From Alteromonadaceae bacterium (GTDB lineage Bacteria; Pseudomonadota; Gammaproteobacteria; Enterobacterales; Alteromonadaceae), in contig WKFJ01000036.1 in assembly GCA_014872785.1 (NCBI GenBank), positions 213,285 through 277,284 of the forward strand: DNA of 64,000 nt, given 5' to 3'. Numbering within the stretch: position 1 is the first letter of the stretch; every line of letters begins with the position of its first letter. The notes below the pieces were generated by a model. It saw only the letters and a list, made by a program, of their open reading frames with translations, searched no databases and was not told the origin of the DNA. The position numbers and the translations under genes are program-made. Positions 36,284 through 45,519 of the stretch are shown one piece after another.

Positions 36284-36994
36284 ATGATTACAGAACAAGA
36301 CCAGGATCTATTGTCACAGTACGTAGACGAAGAGTTGGATAACGAACAAACGCTAGAGGTAAAACGCAGATTACTTGCTGAGCCTGAGTTTAATGCCCAC
36401 TATCAAAAGTTAAAGTCGCTGGATAACTCCATCAAGGAAGCCTTGTCGCTAGAAGACGAAGAGGAGATGCCTGAGGAGTTTGCCAAGCTGTTAGAACTTG
36501 ACCCAGAAGAAGACGAAACATCGGCTTCAGATACGGCTACTAAAGTGAGCCCAATTCGAAAATTTTGGTATTTGCCGGTTGCCGCTTCTGTTGCGTTTGT
36601 CATGGTGCTTACCACCTTTATGACGAAGCAAGCACCTGATACCAAATGGTCAGACATTGCGTTACAACTTAACTCGCAGCCTTCCATGCAACCAGTGTCG
36701 ATGAATGCAGAGCAACAGCTCGTTGTGCTGCAGTCATTTGCTAACCAAGAAGGTACTTGGTGCCGCGAATTTATGTTGCAAGACTCATCCGATAAAGTGC
36801 ACGGTGTAGCGTGCAACGAAAACGGCAACTGGAGACAAGTTATCAGTAACTCAAGTGCCTTAAATACTGACGATACTTATGCGACCGCGTCGTCGAATGA
36901 AACTAATATTGACCAGTTTATTAGTTCTGTTGGCGGCTCGCCTGCAAGTGACTCGCAAGAGCAAGAATTAATCAAAAATGGCTGGGGCAACTAG
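36284..36994 (+). CDS. Anti-sigma factor, single-pass membrane protein
   Basis: A 236-residue protein. The cytoplasmic N-terminus (1 to about 85) has the anti-sigma pattern DLLSQYVDEELDNEQTLEVK with RRLLAEPEFNAHYQKLKSLD, without the zinc-binding His/Cys motif. One membrane helix follows (about 95-112, FWYLPVAASVAFVMVLTT) and a periplasmic domain of about 120 residues, mainly polar. ATG 36284 has AAAGG 9 nt upstream; a TTG at 36275 overlapping the sigma stop is an alternative. It most likely holds the upstream sigma factor inactive; the periplasmic domain is the probable sensor. Confidence 0.85.
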   Translation: MITEQDQDLLSQYVDEELDNEQTLEVKRRLLAEPEFNAHYQKLKSLDNSIKEALSLEDEEEMPEEFAKLLELDPEEDETSASDTATKVSPIRKFWYLPVAASVAFVMVLTTFMTKQAPDTKWSDIALQLNSQPSMQPVSMNAEQQLVVLQSFANQEGTWCREFMLQDSSDKVHGVACNENGNWRQVISNSSALNTDDTYATASSNETNIDQFISSVGGSPASDSQEQELIKNGWGN

Positions 36995-37154
36995 CCTATT
37001 GAGCCCTGATGCTCAAATTTTACAAATTATGATTTATGAAACTTGAGTTATCAGGCTTCAAAGCAACGGATTTTGCTTTATACTCAGTGTATTAAGATAG
37101 CTAAAGGCTGAAACGCCAGTATTCTTTTCGCTGATTTAAACAAGGACTGAAAAC

Positions 37155-38795
37155 TTGGTAGAAATCCCTCCAATGAAGTCGGTGCGTGAGTTAAACGCAT
37201 TGATTATCGACGAAGAGTCATTGGTACACGATTTAATCCATTCCTGTTGGGTAGAGATGGGATTCGGCCTTGTTAACTCTGCTCAAAATGCTTACTTCGC
37301 TGTGCGCCGCTGCGAGGAAGTCCATTTCGATATTTTCTTTATTGCCTTTAACGTAGCCAGTGATAAAGACGGTTTTCACTTACTTGAAGAGCTCAAATTT
37401 AAAGGTTACATCACTAGTCAAACGACAGTGATTTTTTTAAGTGGCGATACTGACGCGGCGCTTGTGCACTGTGTGGTAGAGATGCAGCCCAGTGACTTTT
37501 GGGTAAAACCGCTGGATCGCAAAAAGGTTTCTAGTCGCTTGGAGCACATATTCGCAATCAAGAAGAAGCTCTACAAATTGCACTACTGCGCTGACCATGA
37601 GCAGTACAGTACGGCGGTGTACTTGTGCGAACAACACATCAAGCGCAAGGAACTCGCACAGTATTTTCCCAATATTAATCGTCTAAAAGGCGAATGCCTG
37701 TTAAAACTGTTCGAGTATGAAGACGCTGAAGAGTTCTATCGCGGTTTGTTGGAAGATAATAACTACGGGTGGATCAGCATTGGTTTAGTACGAGCTATGC
37801 TTGCGCAAGGCAAAATTACCGAAGCAGAATCATTAATAACCTCTCTTAAAGAAAGAGAAGATACGCGCTTTTTGATGTACGACACGTTAGCCCGCTATTA
37901 CATTGAACGTGAAGAGTACAAGTTAGCCTACGAAGAAATTAAAACTGCCACCACCTTAGCGCCGAGAAATATTGACCGAAACCACAAATACTGTGATCTG
38001 GCTCGTTTAAATCACGATCGAATGGGGCAATTCATTGCAGCGCAAAACGTAGCCAAATACGCCAAAAACTCCATTCACGATTCACCCGAATTAAAACTCA
38101 ACGTTGTGCGCTCCGCCATTGATTTAGCTACATCACTGACCGACGCCGAAGCGACTCCAGTGCTTCGCTTGGCGCAGAAGATAATCAATCGCTTGGAAGC
38201 CGAATACGGTAGACAGTTGAGCGATGAGTTGTCGGTTGTTGAAATCAGAATGTTAACGGTGCAGCATCTCAAACGTGATGCCGACAAGATTCTAAAAGAC
38301 AAAGTGACAATGGAGCCCGGCAAATCCATAGAAGAAACACTGGATAAGGTGAAGGCCTTCCACGAGCTTGGGCATCGCGAAAATGCACTTAAACTACTTG
38401 AGAAAATTAAGGCGCAAATTGCTGGAGACAGCTGGTCTTCGCGTGTTGTAGCAGAGTACGTCGAACAAGAAAAACTCGAGCGTAAAGACATTCACTTTAC
38501 TGCCAAAGAACTGGGTGAAATGGCGCAGGAGCACTTCAAAGAGAAGCGCATCAAACCCGCGTATCAAAACCTATCTCAGGCCTTCAAACTCTCGCCTGCT
38601 AACTCACAGCTTGCGATGAGCTTATTGCGCTTAATGTCTATTATGGTGGACAAAGAGAATGAGAAACTCGATGACCACCAAAATGACTTAGTGAAAGACT
38701 GTATTGATATTCTCAAACACAGTGACTTGGAATCTGATTCTCGTACCAAGTTCGAGCGTTACGCTCGGTTAGTCGGACACGAATTGGAAGACTAA
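37155..38795 (+). CDS. Pseudo-receiver/TPR protein
   Basis: A 546-residue cytoplasmic protein. Residues 11-130 have the receiver fold (NALIIDEES, VIFLSGDTDAA, SDFWVKPLDRKKV) with the acidic pocket and Lys retained, but the phospho-acceptor position after HFDIFFI is Ala64 instead of Asp. The remainder is made of TPR-like helical repeats (for example EDAEEFYRGLLEDNNYGW, ITEAESLITSLKERED, YKLAYEEIKTATTLAPRN). No DNA-binding or enzymatic output is seen, so it is probably a scaffold. The TTG at 37155 has AAGGA 8 nt upstream; ATG 37173 is the alternative. Confidence 0.82.
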   Translation: MVEIPPMKSVRELNALIIDEESLVHDLIHSCWVEMGFGLVNSAQNAYFAVRRCEEVHFDIFFIAFNVASDKDGFHLLEELKFKGYITSQTTVIFLSGDTDAALVHCVVEMQPSDFWVKPLDRKKVSSRLEHIFAIKKKLYKLHYCADHEQYSTAVYLCEQHIKRKELAQYFPNINRLKGECLLKLFEYEDAEEFYRGLLEDNNYGWISIGLVRAMLAQGKITEAESLITSLKEREDTRFLMYDTLARYYIEREEYKLAYEEIKTATTLAPRNIDRNHKYCDLARLNHDRMGQFIAAQNVAKYAKNSIHDSPELKLNVVRSAIDLATSLTDAEATPVLRLAQKIINRLEAEYGRQLSDELSVVEIRMLTVQHLKRDADKILKDKVTMEPGKSIEETLDKVKAFHELGHRENALKLLEKIKAQIAGDSWSSRVVAEYVEQEKLERKDIHFTAKELGEMAQEHFKEKRIKPAYQNLSQAFKLSPANSQLAMSLLRLMSIMVDKENEKLDDHQNDLVKDCIDILKHSDLESDSRTKFERYARLVGHELED

Positions 38796-38907
38796 ACGCT
38801 TACTCTATTAGTATAAGAAAAGTTTAATTGCTTGCTAAATACGCTCGGATGGGTCTAGTCTTTTAGTTAGTTCTATCTTAACAACAACTTATTACAGCGA
38901 CTGATTT

Positions 38908-39375
38908 ATGAAAAATATCCTAAGCAAACTTATCATCGTGACTTTGCTATTCACCACAGGGAACGTGCTGGCGGCGGGCTCAGACGCAAAACACTACCCT
39001 GGTGTCTTTGTCGGTATGACTAGTGTAAGTAGTGAGACTGATCTGACACTTGGTGTCGAGTATGAATATAAACTGGATCCTTCACTAGGCGCAGGATTTG
39101 TGGTTGAAAGAACGCCCGATGGGCACGGTGGAGATGGCGTCGATATTTGGATTGCTTCTTTATACTACCATCCTATCAATGAGGTTCGATTGGGACTTGG
39201 ATACGGCTCAGAACGGATTGGCGGTTATAAAGTTAAACATAGAGACGTCGTTAGATTAAGCGCGGCTTATGAATTCCATGTCGAAAGTATCGGAATAGCA
39301 CCTACATTTGCTGTGGACTTTATCGATGGCGATGAAGCTTATGTATTAGGTGTTGCATTTGTATTTCCGTATTAG
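38908..39375 (+). CDS. Small outer-membrane beta-barrel-like protein
   Basis: A 155-residue exported protein with a signal peptide ending NVLAAG and about eight short beta strands (VGMTSVSSETDLTLGVEYEY, GAGFVVERT, IWIASLYYHP, RLGLGYGSERIG, VRLSAAYEFHV, IAPTFAVDFID, YVLGVAFVFPY). The aromatic C-terminus fits an outer-membrane barrel of the OmpW/OmpX size class. The BLUF gene starts 11 bp after the stop, so the pair is likely co-transcribed. I do not recognise a characterised family. Confidence 0.7.
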   Translation: MKNILSKLIIVTLLFTTGNVLAAGSDAKHYPGVFVGMTSVSSETDLTLGVEYEYKLDPSLGAGFVVERTPDGHGGDGVDIWIASLYYHPINEVRLGLGYGSERIGGYKVKHRDVVRLSAAYEFHVESIGIAPTFAVDFIDGDEAYVLGVAFVFPY

Positions 39376-39386
39376 AGAAAAAGACA

Positions 39387-39839
39387 GTGAACGAGTCTAA
39401 TGAACTGATAGAAATTTGTTACGTTAGCAGAGCGCGTGTGCGTTTTGCACAAGGCGACTTGCTGGCACTATTAGAAACCGCGAGAAACAACAATGCTCAA
39501 CAGCATATTTCGGGACTTTTGTTGTATGACGACCTTGGAACTTTTATACAGGCTATTGAAGGCGAACGGTCACTTATTGAAGCTCTTTTCGCTAAAATCA
39601 AATCAGATTCTCGTCACGAGAACGTCAATTTGCTCAGCAAAAAAGTAGTCAACCAGAGAAGCTTTTCTAACTGGCATATGGGTTTTCGTAGTTTGGATAA
39701 CAACTTAAAGAGCAAAATACCAGGCTATACTGAGTTTACAGACGTAAGCGTTTTTGCCAATGCCATGCGTCCGAGTTTTGGTATGGAAATGTTGGATTAT
39801 TTCAGAGGACGCTCAGCTGACGAGCCTCAACACACTTAA
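39387..39839 (+). CDS. BLUF-domain blue-light photoreceptor
   Basis: A 150-residue flavin photoreceptor consisting of the BLUF domain (7-100) and a short helical C-terminus. The light-responsive residues are in place: Tyr12 (ICYVSRA), the Asn run 34-36 (ARNNNAQQHISGLLLYD), Gln55 (GTFIQAIEGE) and the SNWHMGF strand with its Trp and Met. Short BLUF proteins act by protein-protein contact, not by a fused enzyme. The start is GTG at 39387, 11 bp after the small barrel gene. A chemoreceptor gene follows after 118 bp. Confidence 0.92.
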   Translation: MNESNELIEICYVSRARVRFAQGDLLALLETARNNNAQQHISGLLLYDDLGTFIQAIEGERSLIEALFAKIKSDSRHENVNLLSKKVVNQRSFSNWHMGFRSLDNNLKSKIPGYTEFTDVSVFANAMRPSFGMEMLDYFRGRSADEPQHT

Positions 39840-39957
39840 CGGTTCTACTGGCTTACCAATAATAATTACCTTGTTAAACTAAATTTACATACTTTTTTTG
39901 GGTTTTTTAACCTACCTTTAAAAGGTTGCCAGCTAACACTGTGAAGGAGATCTTTTA

Positions 39958-41652
39958 ATGATCGCCAACTTGCGTATTTCTCATAAAATCTATTTTCAAG
40001 GTTTGATTCAGTTGATCTTGATGATAATGATGGGCGGTATTTCCATTTATTACATGAGCAAAATAGGTACAGAGTTATTTGAGATTGCGGAGGAAGATAT
40101 TCCGCTGACAAAAATGCTAACGAAGATCACTGAGCACAAATTAGAAGAAGCCGTTTATCTTGAGCGCGCTTTATTCAAAGCTGCATTATTTGAATCCGGT
40201 CGTTCAGAAGCACAAACATCCTTACAAAAAGCAGTTGCTAAGGTTGAGGAATATTCAAAAAAAGTAACTAAAGAAATCGCGGAGGCAAATGTATTTGTTG
40301 CCGACGCATTTGACAAACTACACAGCGCAGAAGCTATAGCCGAATTTCAACTTGTCGGTAGAAAACTTGAAAGTATTGACTCTAAATATGAAGTGATTAA
40401 ACAAGAGATCAATAGTATTTTGTCTGATGCTGTAAAGGGTGATTTCAATAGTGTCGTGTTAAAGGCTAGTGATCTAGAAGATAAAGAAGACGCGCTGAAT
40501 AGTGAACTAGTTGCCTTACTTGACGAGATTCAGAATTTCACTGAACGGGCTGCCCTAACTGCTGAAAAAGATGAGCAGTTTGCAATCAAACTTATTATCG
40601 CTCAATTTGTTTTTGCGCTGATTGTTGTATGCGTACTTCCCTTTTGGATAAGCAAGCTTATTGCGACGCCAGTAAATGAGTTACGCGCGCGATTGCAAGA
40701 AGTTGCTGATGGCGATGGCGATTTGAAAATGCGCTTAAATGACTCGGCGAAAGACGAAACTGGTGAAGTAGCTAACGCTTTTAATCATTTTATGGATGTA
40801 TTGTCTGGGGTTATTAAAGGAGTCGTGAGCCAAACCGACAGCTTGGGCAAATCTGCAGAAACCGCGCTACACGTCATGGACAAAACACTCGTTAATGTTG
40901 AAAAGCAGCGTGATGAAACTGAGCAGGTCGCCACCGCTATTGAAGAAATGAGTGTCAATACCAAAGAAGTAGCGCAAAGCACTAACCTTGCCTCGCAAGT
41001 AGCAGAAAATGTGCGCGATTGTGTGACCGAGGGCCGTAAGAGCGCCAATGAAACTCAAGATATAATTCAGGTGCTTGCGGTTGAAGTAAAAGAGGCCGGT
41101 CAGGTAATTGAAAACCTCGTGTCTGAAACCAACAATATCGATACCGTCTTACAAACGATTCAAAGTATTGCGGAACAGACTAATTTGCTCGCGTTAAATG
41201 CCGCGATAGAAGCTGCAAGAGCCGGTGAAAGTGGTCGAGGTTTTGCCGTCGTGGCCGACGAGGTGCGCAGCTTGGCGCAGCGTGCACAAGAATCAACGGT
41301 GGACATTCAAAATTTGGTGCAACGCATTCAAAATGAGGCGAACAATGCAGTTGGCAGTATGAATAAAGGCAGTGAGAGTGTGGAGGTGTGTTTAGAGAAA
41401 GGCCAAGCTACCGCGAAAGCCTTTGAACAAGCTGCCGATGCAGTTAACGAAATTTCAGATCTCAATGTGCAAGTTGCTGCTGCGTCTGAACAGCAGTCGA
41501 TGGTGGCACAAGAGATTAATCAAACTGTCTTGAATATCAAAAACATCGCTGATGAAACGGCTGAGGGTACAAAGGAGACGGTTACGGCGAATAGTAATAT
41601 TGCTAAACGTTTAATTGATCTGCATAAGAACATCAATGTGTTCCAAGTGTAG
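39958..41652 (+). CDS. Methyl-accepting chemotaxis protein
   Basis: A 564-residue chemoreceptor. Membrane helix 1 is at about 14-33 ([20 protein letters not shown]), a periplasmic helical region of about 170 residues follows (four-helix-bundle-like, rich in Glu and Lys), then helix 2 at about 203-225, HAMP, and the signalling hairpin with tip [20 protein letters not shown]. No CheR pentapeptide is present. The GAAGGAG ribosome site 8 nt before the ATG is strong. It differs from the Cache receptor at 20963 in its sensory part. Confidence 0.93.
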   Translation: MIANLRISHKIYFQGLIQLILMIMMGGISIYYMSKIGTELFEIAEEDIPLTKMLTKITEHKLEEAVYLERALFKAALFESGRSEAQTSLQKAVAKVEEYSKKVTKEIAEANVFVADAFDKLHSAEAIAEFQLVGRKLESIDSKYEVIKQEINSILSDAVKGDFNSVVLKASDLEDKEDALNSELVALLDEIQNFTERAALTAEKDEQFAIKLIIAQFVFALIVVCVLPFWISKLIATPVNELRARLQEVADGDGDLKMRLNDSAKDETGEVANAFNHFMDVLSGVIKGVVSQTDSLGKSAETALHVMDKTLVNVEKQRDETEQVATAIEEMSVNTKEVAQSTNLASQVAENVRDCVTEGRKSANETQDIIQVLAVEVKEAGQVIENLVSETNNIDTVLQTIQSIAEQTNLLALNAAIEAARAGESGRGFAVVADEVRSLAQRAQESTVDIQNLVQRIQNEANNAVGSMNKGSESVEVCLEKGQATAKAFEQAADAVNEISDLNVQVAAASEQQSMVAQEINQTVLNIKNIADETAEGTKETVTANSNIAKRLIDLHKNINVFQV

Positions 41653-41825
41653 GGTAAAGCACTTAAACGAGTCATTATTCGATACATTAATTTCCCAGTT
41701 TTAGGTTCTGGGTTTCTCTATTTGTACTATAGTTAATAGCACTTCTCGTTAGCTTGTCTTTTTTCATCATCTCACTGGGTTAAATGACACTCTAACCTTC
41801 CCCTTCAGTCTTATGGGAACTCAAA

Positions 41826-42290
41826 ATGATTAAATTTACGTTGAACGGTGAATCTGTCTCTTTCGATGGCGACCCACAAATGCCTTTGCTGTGGTTTGTA
41901 CGAGATATTCAAAATATGACGGGGAGCAAATTTGGTTGTGGGGTGGGAATGTGTGGTGCCTGTACTATGCATTTAAACGGCGCGCCCATTCGCTCTTGTT
42001 CTACCCCGGTGTCTGTTGCGCAAGGCGCGACGGTGACTACCATTGAGGGATTGGCAAGTGCACCAGCCAAAGCCGTGCAAGAAGCGTGGCAAAAGTTGGA
42101 TGTCGTCCAATGTGGTTATTGCCAGTCAGGGCAGATAATGTCGGCTACGGCACTACTTGAAGGCAACGCGAAGCCTACCGATGCAGATATTAATATGGCG
42201 ATGCAAGGTAATATTTGTCGATGTGCGACTTATCATCGAATTAGAGCGGCTATTCATGACGCTGCTGACCGTTTGGCTAAGGAGGTGTAG
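41826..42290 (+). CDS. iorA: Isoquinoline 1-oxidoreductase-type small subunit, 2x[2Fe-2S]
   Basis: Small electron-transfer subunit of a molybdenum hydroxylase (xanthine oxidase family). The 154-residue protein has the plant-type [2Fe-2S] site CGVGMCGACTMHL plus a further Cys (RSCSTP), and the helical second site CGYCQSGQIM with CRCATYHRIR. Both clusters have full sets of cysteines. It is followed 3 bp later by the large subunit, the normal order. The large-subunit frame is interrupted, so the complex may not be made. Confidence 0.9.
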   Translation: MIKFTLNGESVSFDGDPQMPLLWFVRDIQNMTGSKFGCGVGMCGACTMHLNGAPIRSCSTPVSVAQGATVTTIEGLASAPAKAVQEAWQKLDVVQCGYCQSGQIMSATALLEGNAKPTDADINMAMQGNICRCATYHRIRAAIHDAADRLAKEV

Positions 42291-42293
42291 GTC

Positions 42294-44447
42294 ATGAACA
42301 CCTCTTCTTTAACTACCTTGAATCGTAGAAAGTTTCTAAAAGCCAGTGCTATCACAGGAGTCGGGTTTTCAATCGGTATGCACTCGGTTGCAATGGGGCA
42401 TGGGCATTCAGAAGCAGCTGAGATGATGGGGCACTTTGTTAAGGTCGGTAGCGACAATACAGTGACCGTCATCATAAAGCACCTCGACAAAGGGCAGGGC
42501 GTCACCACTGGGTTAACCGCGATTGTCGCTGAGGAAATGAATGCCGATTGGGAACAAATGCGTTGGGAGTTTGCCCCAGCAGACGCAACAAAATACAACA
42601 ACCTGTTTTGGGGGCCTTATCAAGGCACTGGCGGTTCAACCGCAGTGGCAAATTCATGGATGCAATTGCGACAAGCAGGAGCCGCTGCGAAACAGATGCT
42701 AGTGCAGGCGGCTGCAAAGGCTTGGGGTGTGGCGGCAGACTCATTGTCGGTAGACAAAGGAGTTATTAGTGATGGCGCGGGCAAATCTGTTAGCTTTGGC
42801 GACGTGGCCAAAGCAGCCGCGCTGGAAACGGTACCACAAGAGCCTGCATTGAAATCACCAGATACTTTTACTTTGCTTGGTACTCATATTGAACGCAAAG
42901 ACAGCTTTGAGAAAACTCACGGAACCGCACAATACACAATTGATGTTCGCTTGCCTGGCATGCTGTACGCTGCCATTTTACATCCGCCAACATTTGGCGC
43001 TAAAGTCAAGGCGCTGGACACCTCCAAAGCCAAGGCAATTGCTGGGGTTAAGTCAGTATAAAGCACACCTAGAGGTATTGCGGTACTTGCAGACAACAAT
43101 TGGGCGGCGAGAAAAGGTAAAGAGGCGCTCATTGTCGATTGGGATGTATCAGGTACTGAGCAGCGCAGCAGCGAAGAACTCTGGCAACACTTTTCTGAAC
43201 TGGGGCAAACACCCGGCACTACGGTTGTTAACGAAGGTGATTTTGCAGCCGCACAAAAAGACGCGGCTACGACCGTCGAAATGGAATTGGAGTTTCCTTA
43301 CTTGGCGCATGCCACGATGGAACCACTTAACTGTGTAGTGGATTTGAAAGATAACGAGTGCCATATTTATACCGGCTCTCAAATTCCTTCGGTCGATGTC
43401 TATGTGGCCTCGCAAGTTACGGGTTTAAAACCAGAACAGATATTCATTCATACCCAATACGCCGGCGGTAGTTTTGGACGCCGAGCGGTTCCTGACAGCG
43501 ATTTTGTCATGGAGGCGGTGATGATTGCTAAAGGTACTGCAGGTGCCGCACCTATCAGCCTGCAATGGTCGCGTGAAGACGATATGAAAGCGGGGCGTTA
43601 CCGCCCGATGGCTAAACACAAGTTTGCAGCCAGCATTGATAAAAACGGAGAATTGTCGGGTTGGCACCATCGTGTGGTGTCGCAGTCCATTTTACGTGGC
43701 ACCCCGTTTGAGGGCTTAATTCAGGGGCCGATTGATATGGCTATTACCGAAGGTGGTGCGAATTTACCTTACGCAATAGCCAACCGCCAATTTGAGGCTC
43801 ACGAAGCGCAAGTGGGGGTGCCAGTATTGTGGTGGCGTTCGGTTGGACACAGCCACAATGCCTATGCTACAGAAGTTTTCTTTGATGAAGTGGCGCATAA
43901 AATGGGGCAAGACCCAGCAAAGTTACGACAGCGTCTATTGCAAAAACATCCACGCCATCTTGCGGTGTTGAACAGGGTACTTGAAGCATCTAACTGGGGC
44001 ACTAAACTGGAGGAGAATGTCGCTCTCGGTGTTGCCGTACATGAGTCATTTGCCAGTTTTGTCGCGCAAGTGGCGAAAGTGCGGTTAAATCCAAATCGCA
44101 GCTTTCAGATAGAGAAAATCTATTGTGCGGTAGATTGTGGCTTTGCCGTCACCCCTGATGTGGTCAGAGCCCAAATGGAAGGTGGTATCGGCTATGGCTT
44201 AAGTGCCGTATTAGGCGAGGCTATAACATTAGATAAAGGCCGAGCAACCCAGAATAATTTCTACGATTACAACTTATTGCGTCTACCTCAAATGCCTGAA
44301 ATAGAAGTACATATTGTGAATTCGGGTGAGGCACCAACCGGCGTGGGTGAGCCTGGTACACCTCCCGCAGGTCCTGCGGTTGCCAATGCACTGCGTGTGT
44401 TGACGGGCAAACCACTTACCAAATTGCCCATTGGCAATACGGTATAA
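42294..44447 (+). pseudogene. iorB: Isoquinoline 1-oxidoreductase-type molybdopterin large subunit, interrupted by in-frame TAA
   Basis: Large catalytic subunit of an aldehyde/N-heterocycle oxidising molybdenum hydroxylase. The N-terminus has a twin-arginine motif (NRRKFLKASAITGVGF), consistent with export. The frame runs to KAIAGVKSV, meets TAA at 43059-43061, and continues in the same frame with STPRGIAVLADNNWAARKG to 44447. Later motifs, including FGRRAVPDSDF, WWRSVGHSHNA and the catalytic-Glu region GVGEPGTPPAGPA, are intact. One codon change (for example TAA to AAA or CAA) would restore a continuous protein of about 717 residues. Reinitiation at ATG 43281 would give only the C-terminal 388 residues. 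No CoxI/XdhC-type maturation gene is adjacent. Confidence 0.8.
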
Positions 44448-44453
44448 TCTGCT

Positions 44454-44485
44454 AAATTGGCCGTCATAGACGGCCAATTTTTTTT
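44454..44485 (+). terminator. Strong intrinsic terminator after iorB
   Basis: Perfect 12-bp stem AAATTGGCCGTC (44454-44465) and GACGGCCAATTT (44469-44480), 3-nt loop ATA, followed by a T-run to 44485. The next gene starts 7 nt later. Confidence 0.9.
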
Positions 44486-44491
44486 AAATAC

Positions 44492-45430
44492 GTGATTATT
44501 CCTTTTATTCCTCACTCCAAAGAACGCGATGCTTCTGTCTGGCTATCGCATTTGCAGACCTATTTACCCGATCATCAAATTTGTTTGATAAGTGAATTAA
44601 GCGATGCTCAAAAAGTGGACGTCGAGTTCGTTGTAGCGGCAAATCCCAAAGACTTCGACTGGTCTACATTACCCAAGCTTAAGTGGATACACAGTACCTG
44701 GGCGGGAGTAGAGAACCTTATTTCGCAAATAGACCTTAAACAAGTCAGAGTCACGCGCCTAAAAGACCCTGACCTTGCTCAGGTCATGAGCGAATCTGTA
44801 TTACATTGGGTGATGCATCTACAGCATTTAGTTGTTCAATATGCCGAGCAACAACAGCATCAAGTTTGGCAGCAACACACTCGATTGAGCAACCGCGAGT
44901 ATAATGTTGCCGTATTGGGATGTGGTGAACTAGGAAGTCATGCCGCAACCGCATTGCAAACGCTAGGATACAAGGTTACTGGCTGGGGAAATAGTGCAAA
45001 ACAGGGGCTGCCATTTAATTACCAATACGGCTTGAAGCAGCTGGAAGAAGTAGTAGCACAGGCGAATTGTATCGTTCTGTTGTTGCCTTTAACCGACGCT
45101 ACAAGAGGGCTAATAAACCGTCGTTTCTTTGATGGGCTAGAGCGGTCTCCAGGTATTATTAACTTTGCCAGGGGCGCAATAATAGATGAAATTGCCCTCA
45201 AAGAGGCACTTGTAAAAGAGCGTATTAGCCACGCCGTATTAGATGTATTTGAAAAAGAACCCTTACCACCATCTTCCTGGATGTGGCGCCATCCTTCGGT
45301 CACTGTGTTACCCCATATTAGCGCGCCTACGAATCCCCTGACCGCCAGTAAAATTATTGCGTCTAATGTTAGTAAATACCTACTTCGAACAGAGGTTCCA
45401 GAGATAGTTAACCCTAATAGAGCCTACTAG
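44492..45430 (+). CDS. D-2-hydroxyacid dehydrogenase, GhrA-like
   Basis: A 312-residue NAD(P)-dependent 2-hydroxyacid dehydrogenase, closest in my reading to glyoxylate/hydroxypyruvate reductase A. The nucleotide loop is VLGCGELGSHAA; catalytic Arg is in NFARGAIIDE, Glu in DVFEKEPLP and His in LPHISAPTNP. The substrate-loop region IHSTWAGVENLI is GhrA-like. The GTG start at 44492 lies directly after the iorB terminator and has no visible Shine-Dalgarno, yet the N-terminal sequence fits the family start. A glutamine amidotransferase gene follows 90 bp downstream. Confidence 0.87.
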   Translation: MIIPFIPHSKERDASVWLSHLQTYLPDHQICLISELSDAQKVDVEFVVAANPKDFDWSTLPKLKWIHSTWAGVENLISQIDLKQVRVTRLKDPDLAQVMSESVLHWVMHLQHLVVQYAEQQQHQVWQQHTRLSNREYNVAVLGCGELGSHAATALQTLGYKVTGWGNSAKQGLPFNYQYGLKQLEEVVAQANCIVLLLPLTDATRGLINRRFFDGLERSPGIINFARGAIIDEIALKEALVKERISHAVLDVFEKEPLPPSSWMWRHPSVTVLPHISAPTNPLTASKIIASNVSKYLLRTEVPEIVNPNRAY

Positions 45431-45519
45431 ATGAATGAAGCGAATTCGGATTTGCGGTTGCGTTGACACCCAGGCCTTCAATACAATTAAGCCATATAAA
45501 AATATTCAGTAAGCACATC

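Noticed and set aside
42548..43415. Alternative-frame ORFs inside iorB as evidence for a frameshift
   Set aside because: The zero frame reads conserved motifs on both sides of TAA 43059 without any shift, so a single nonsense codon explains the break.
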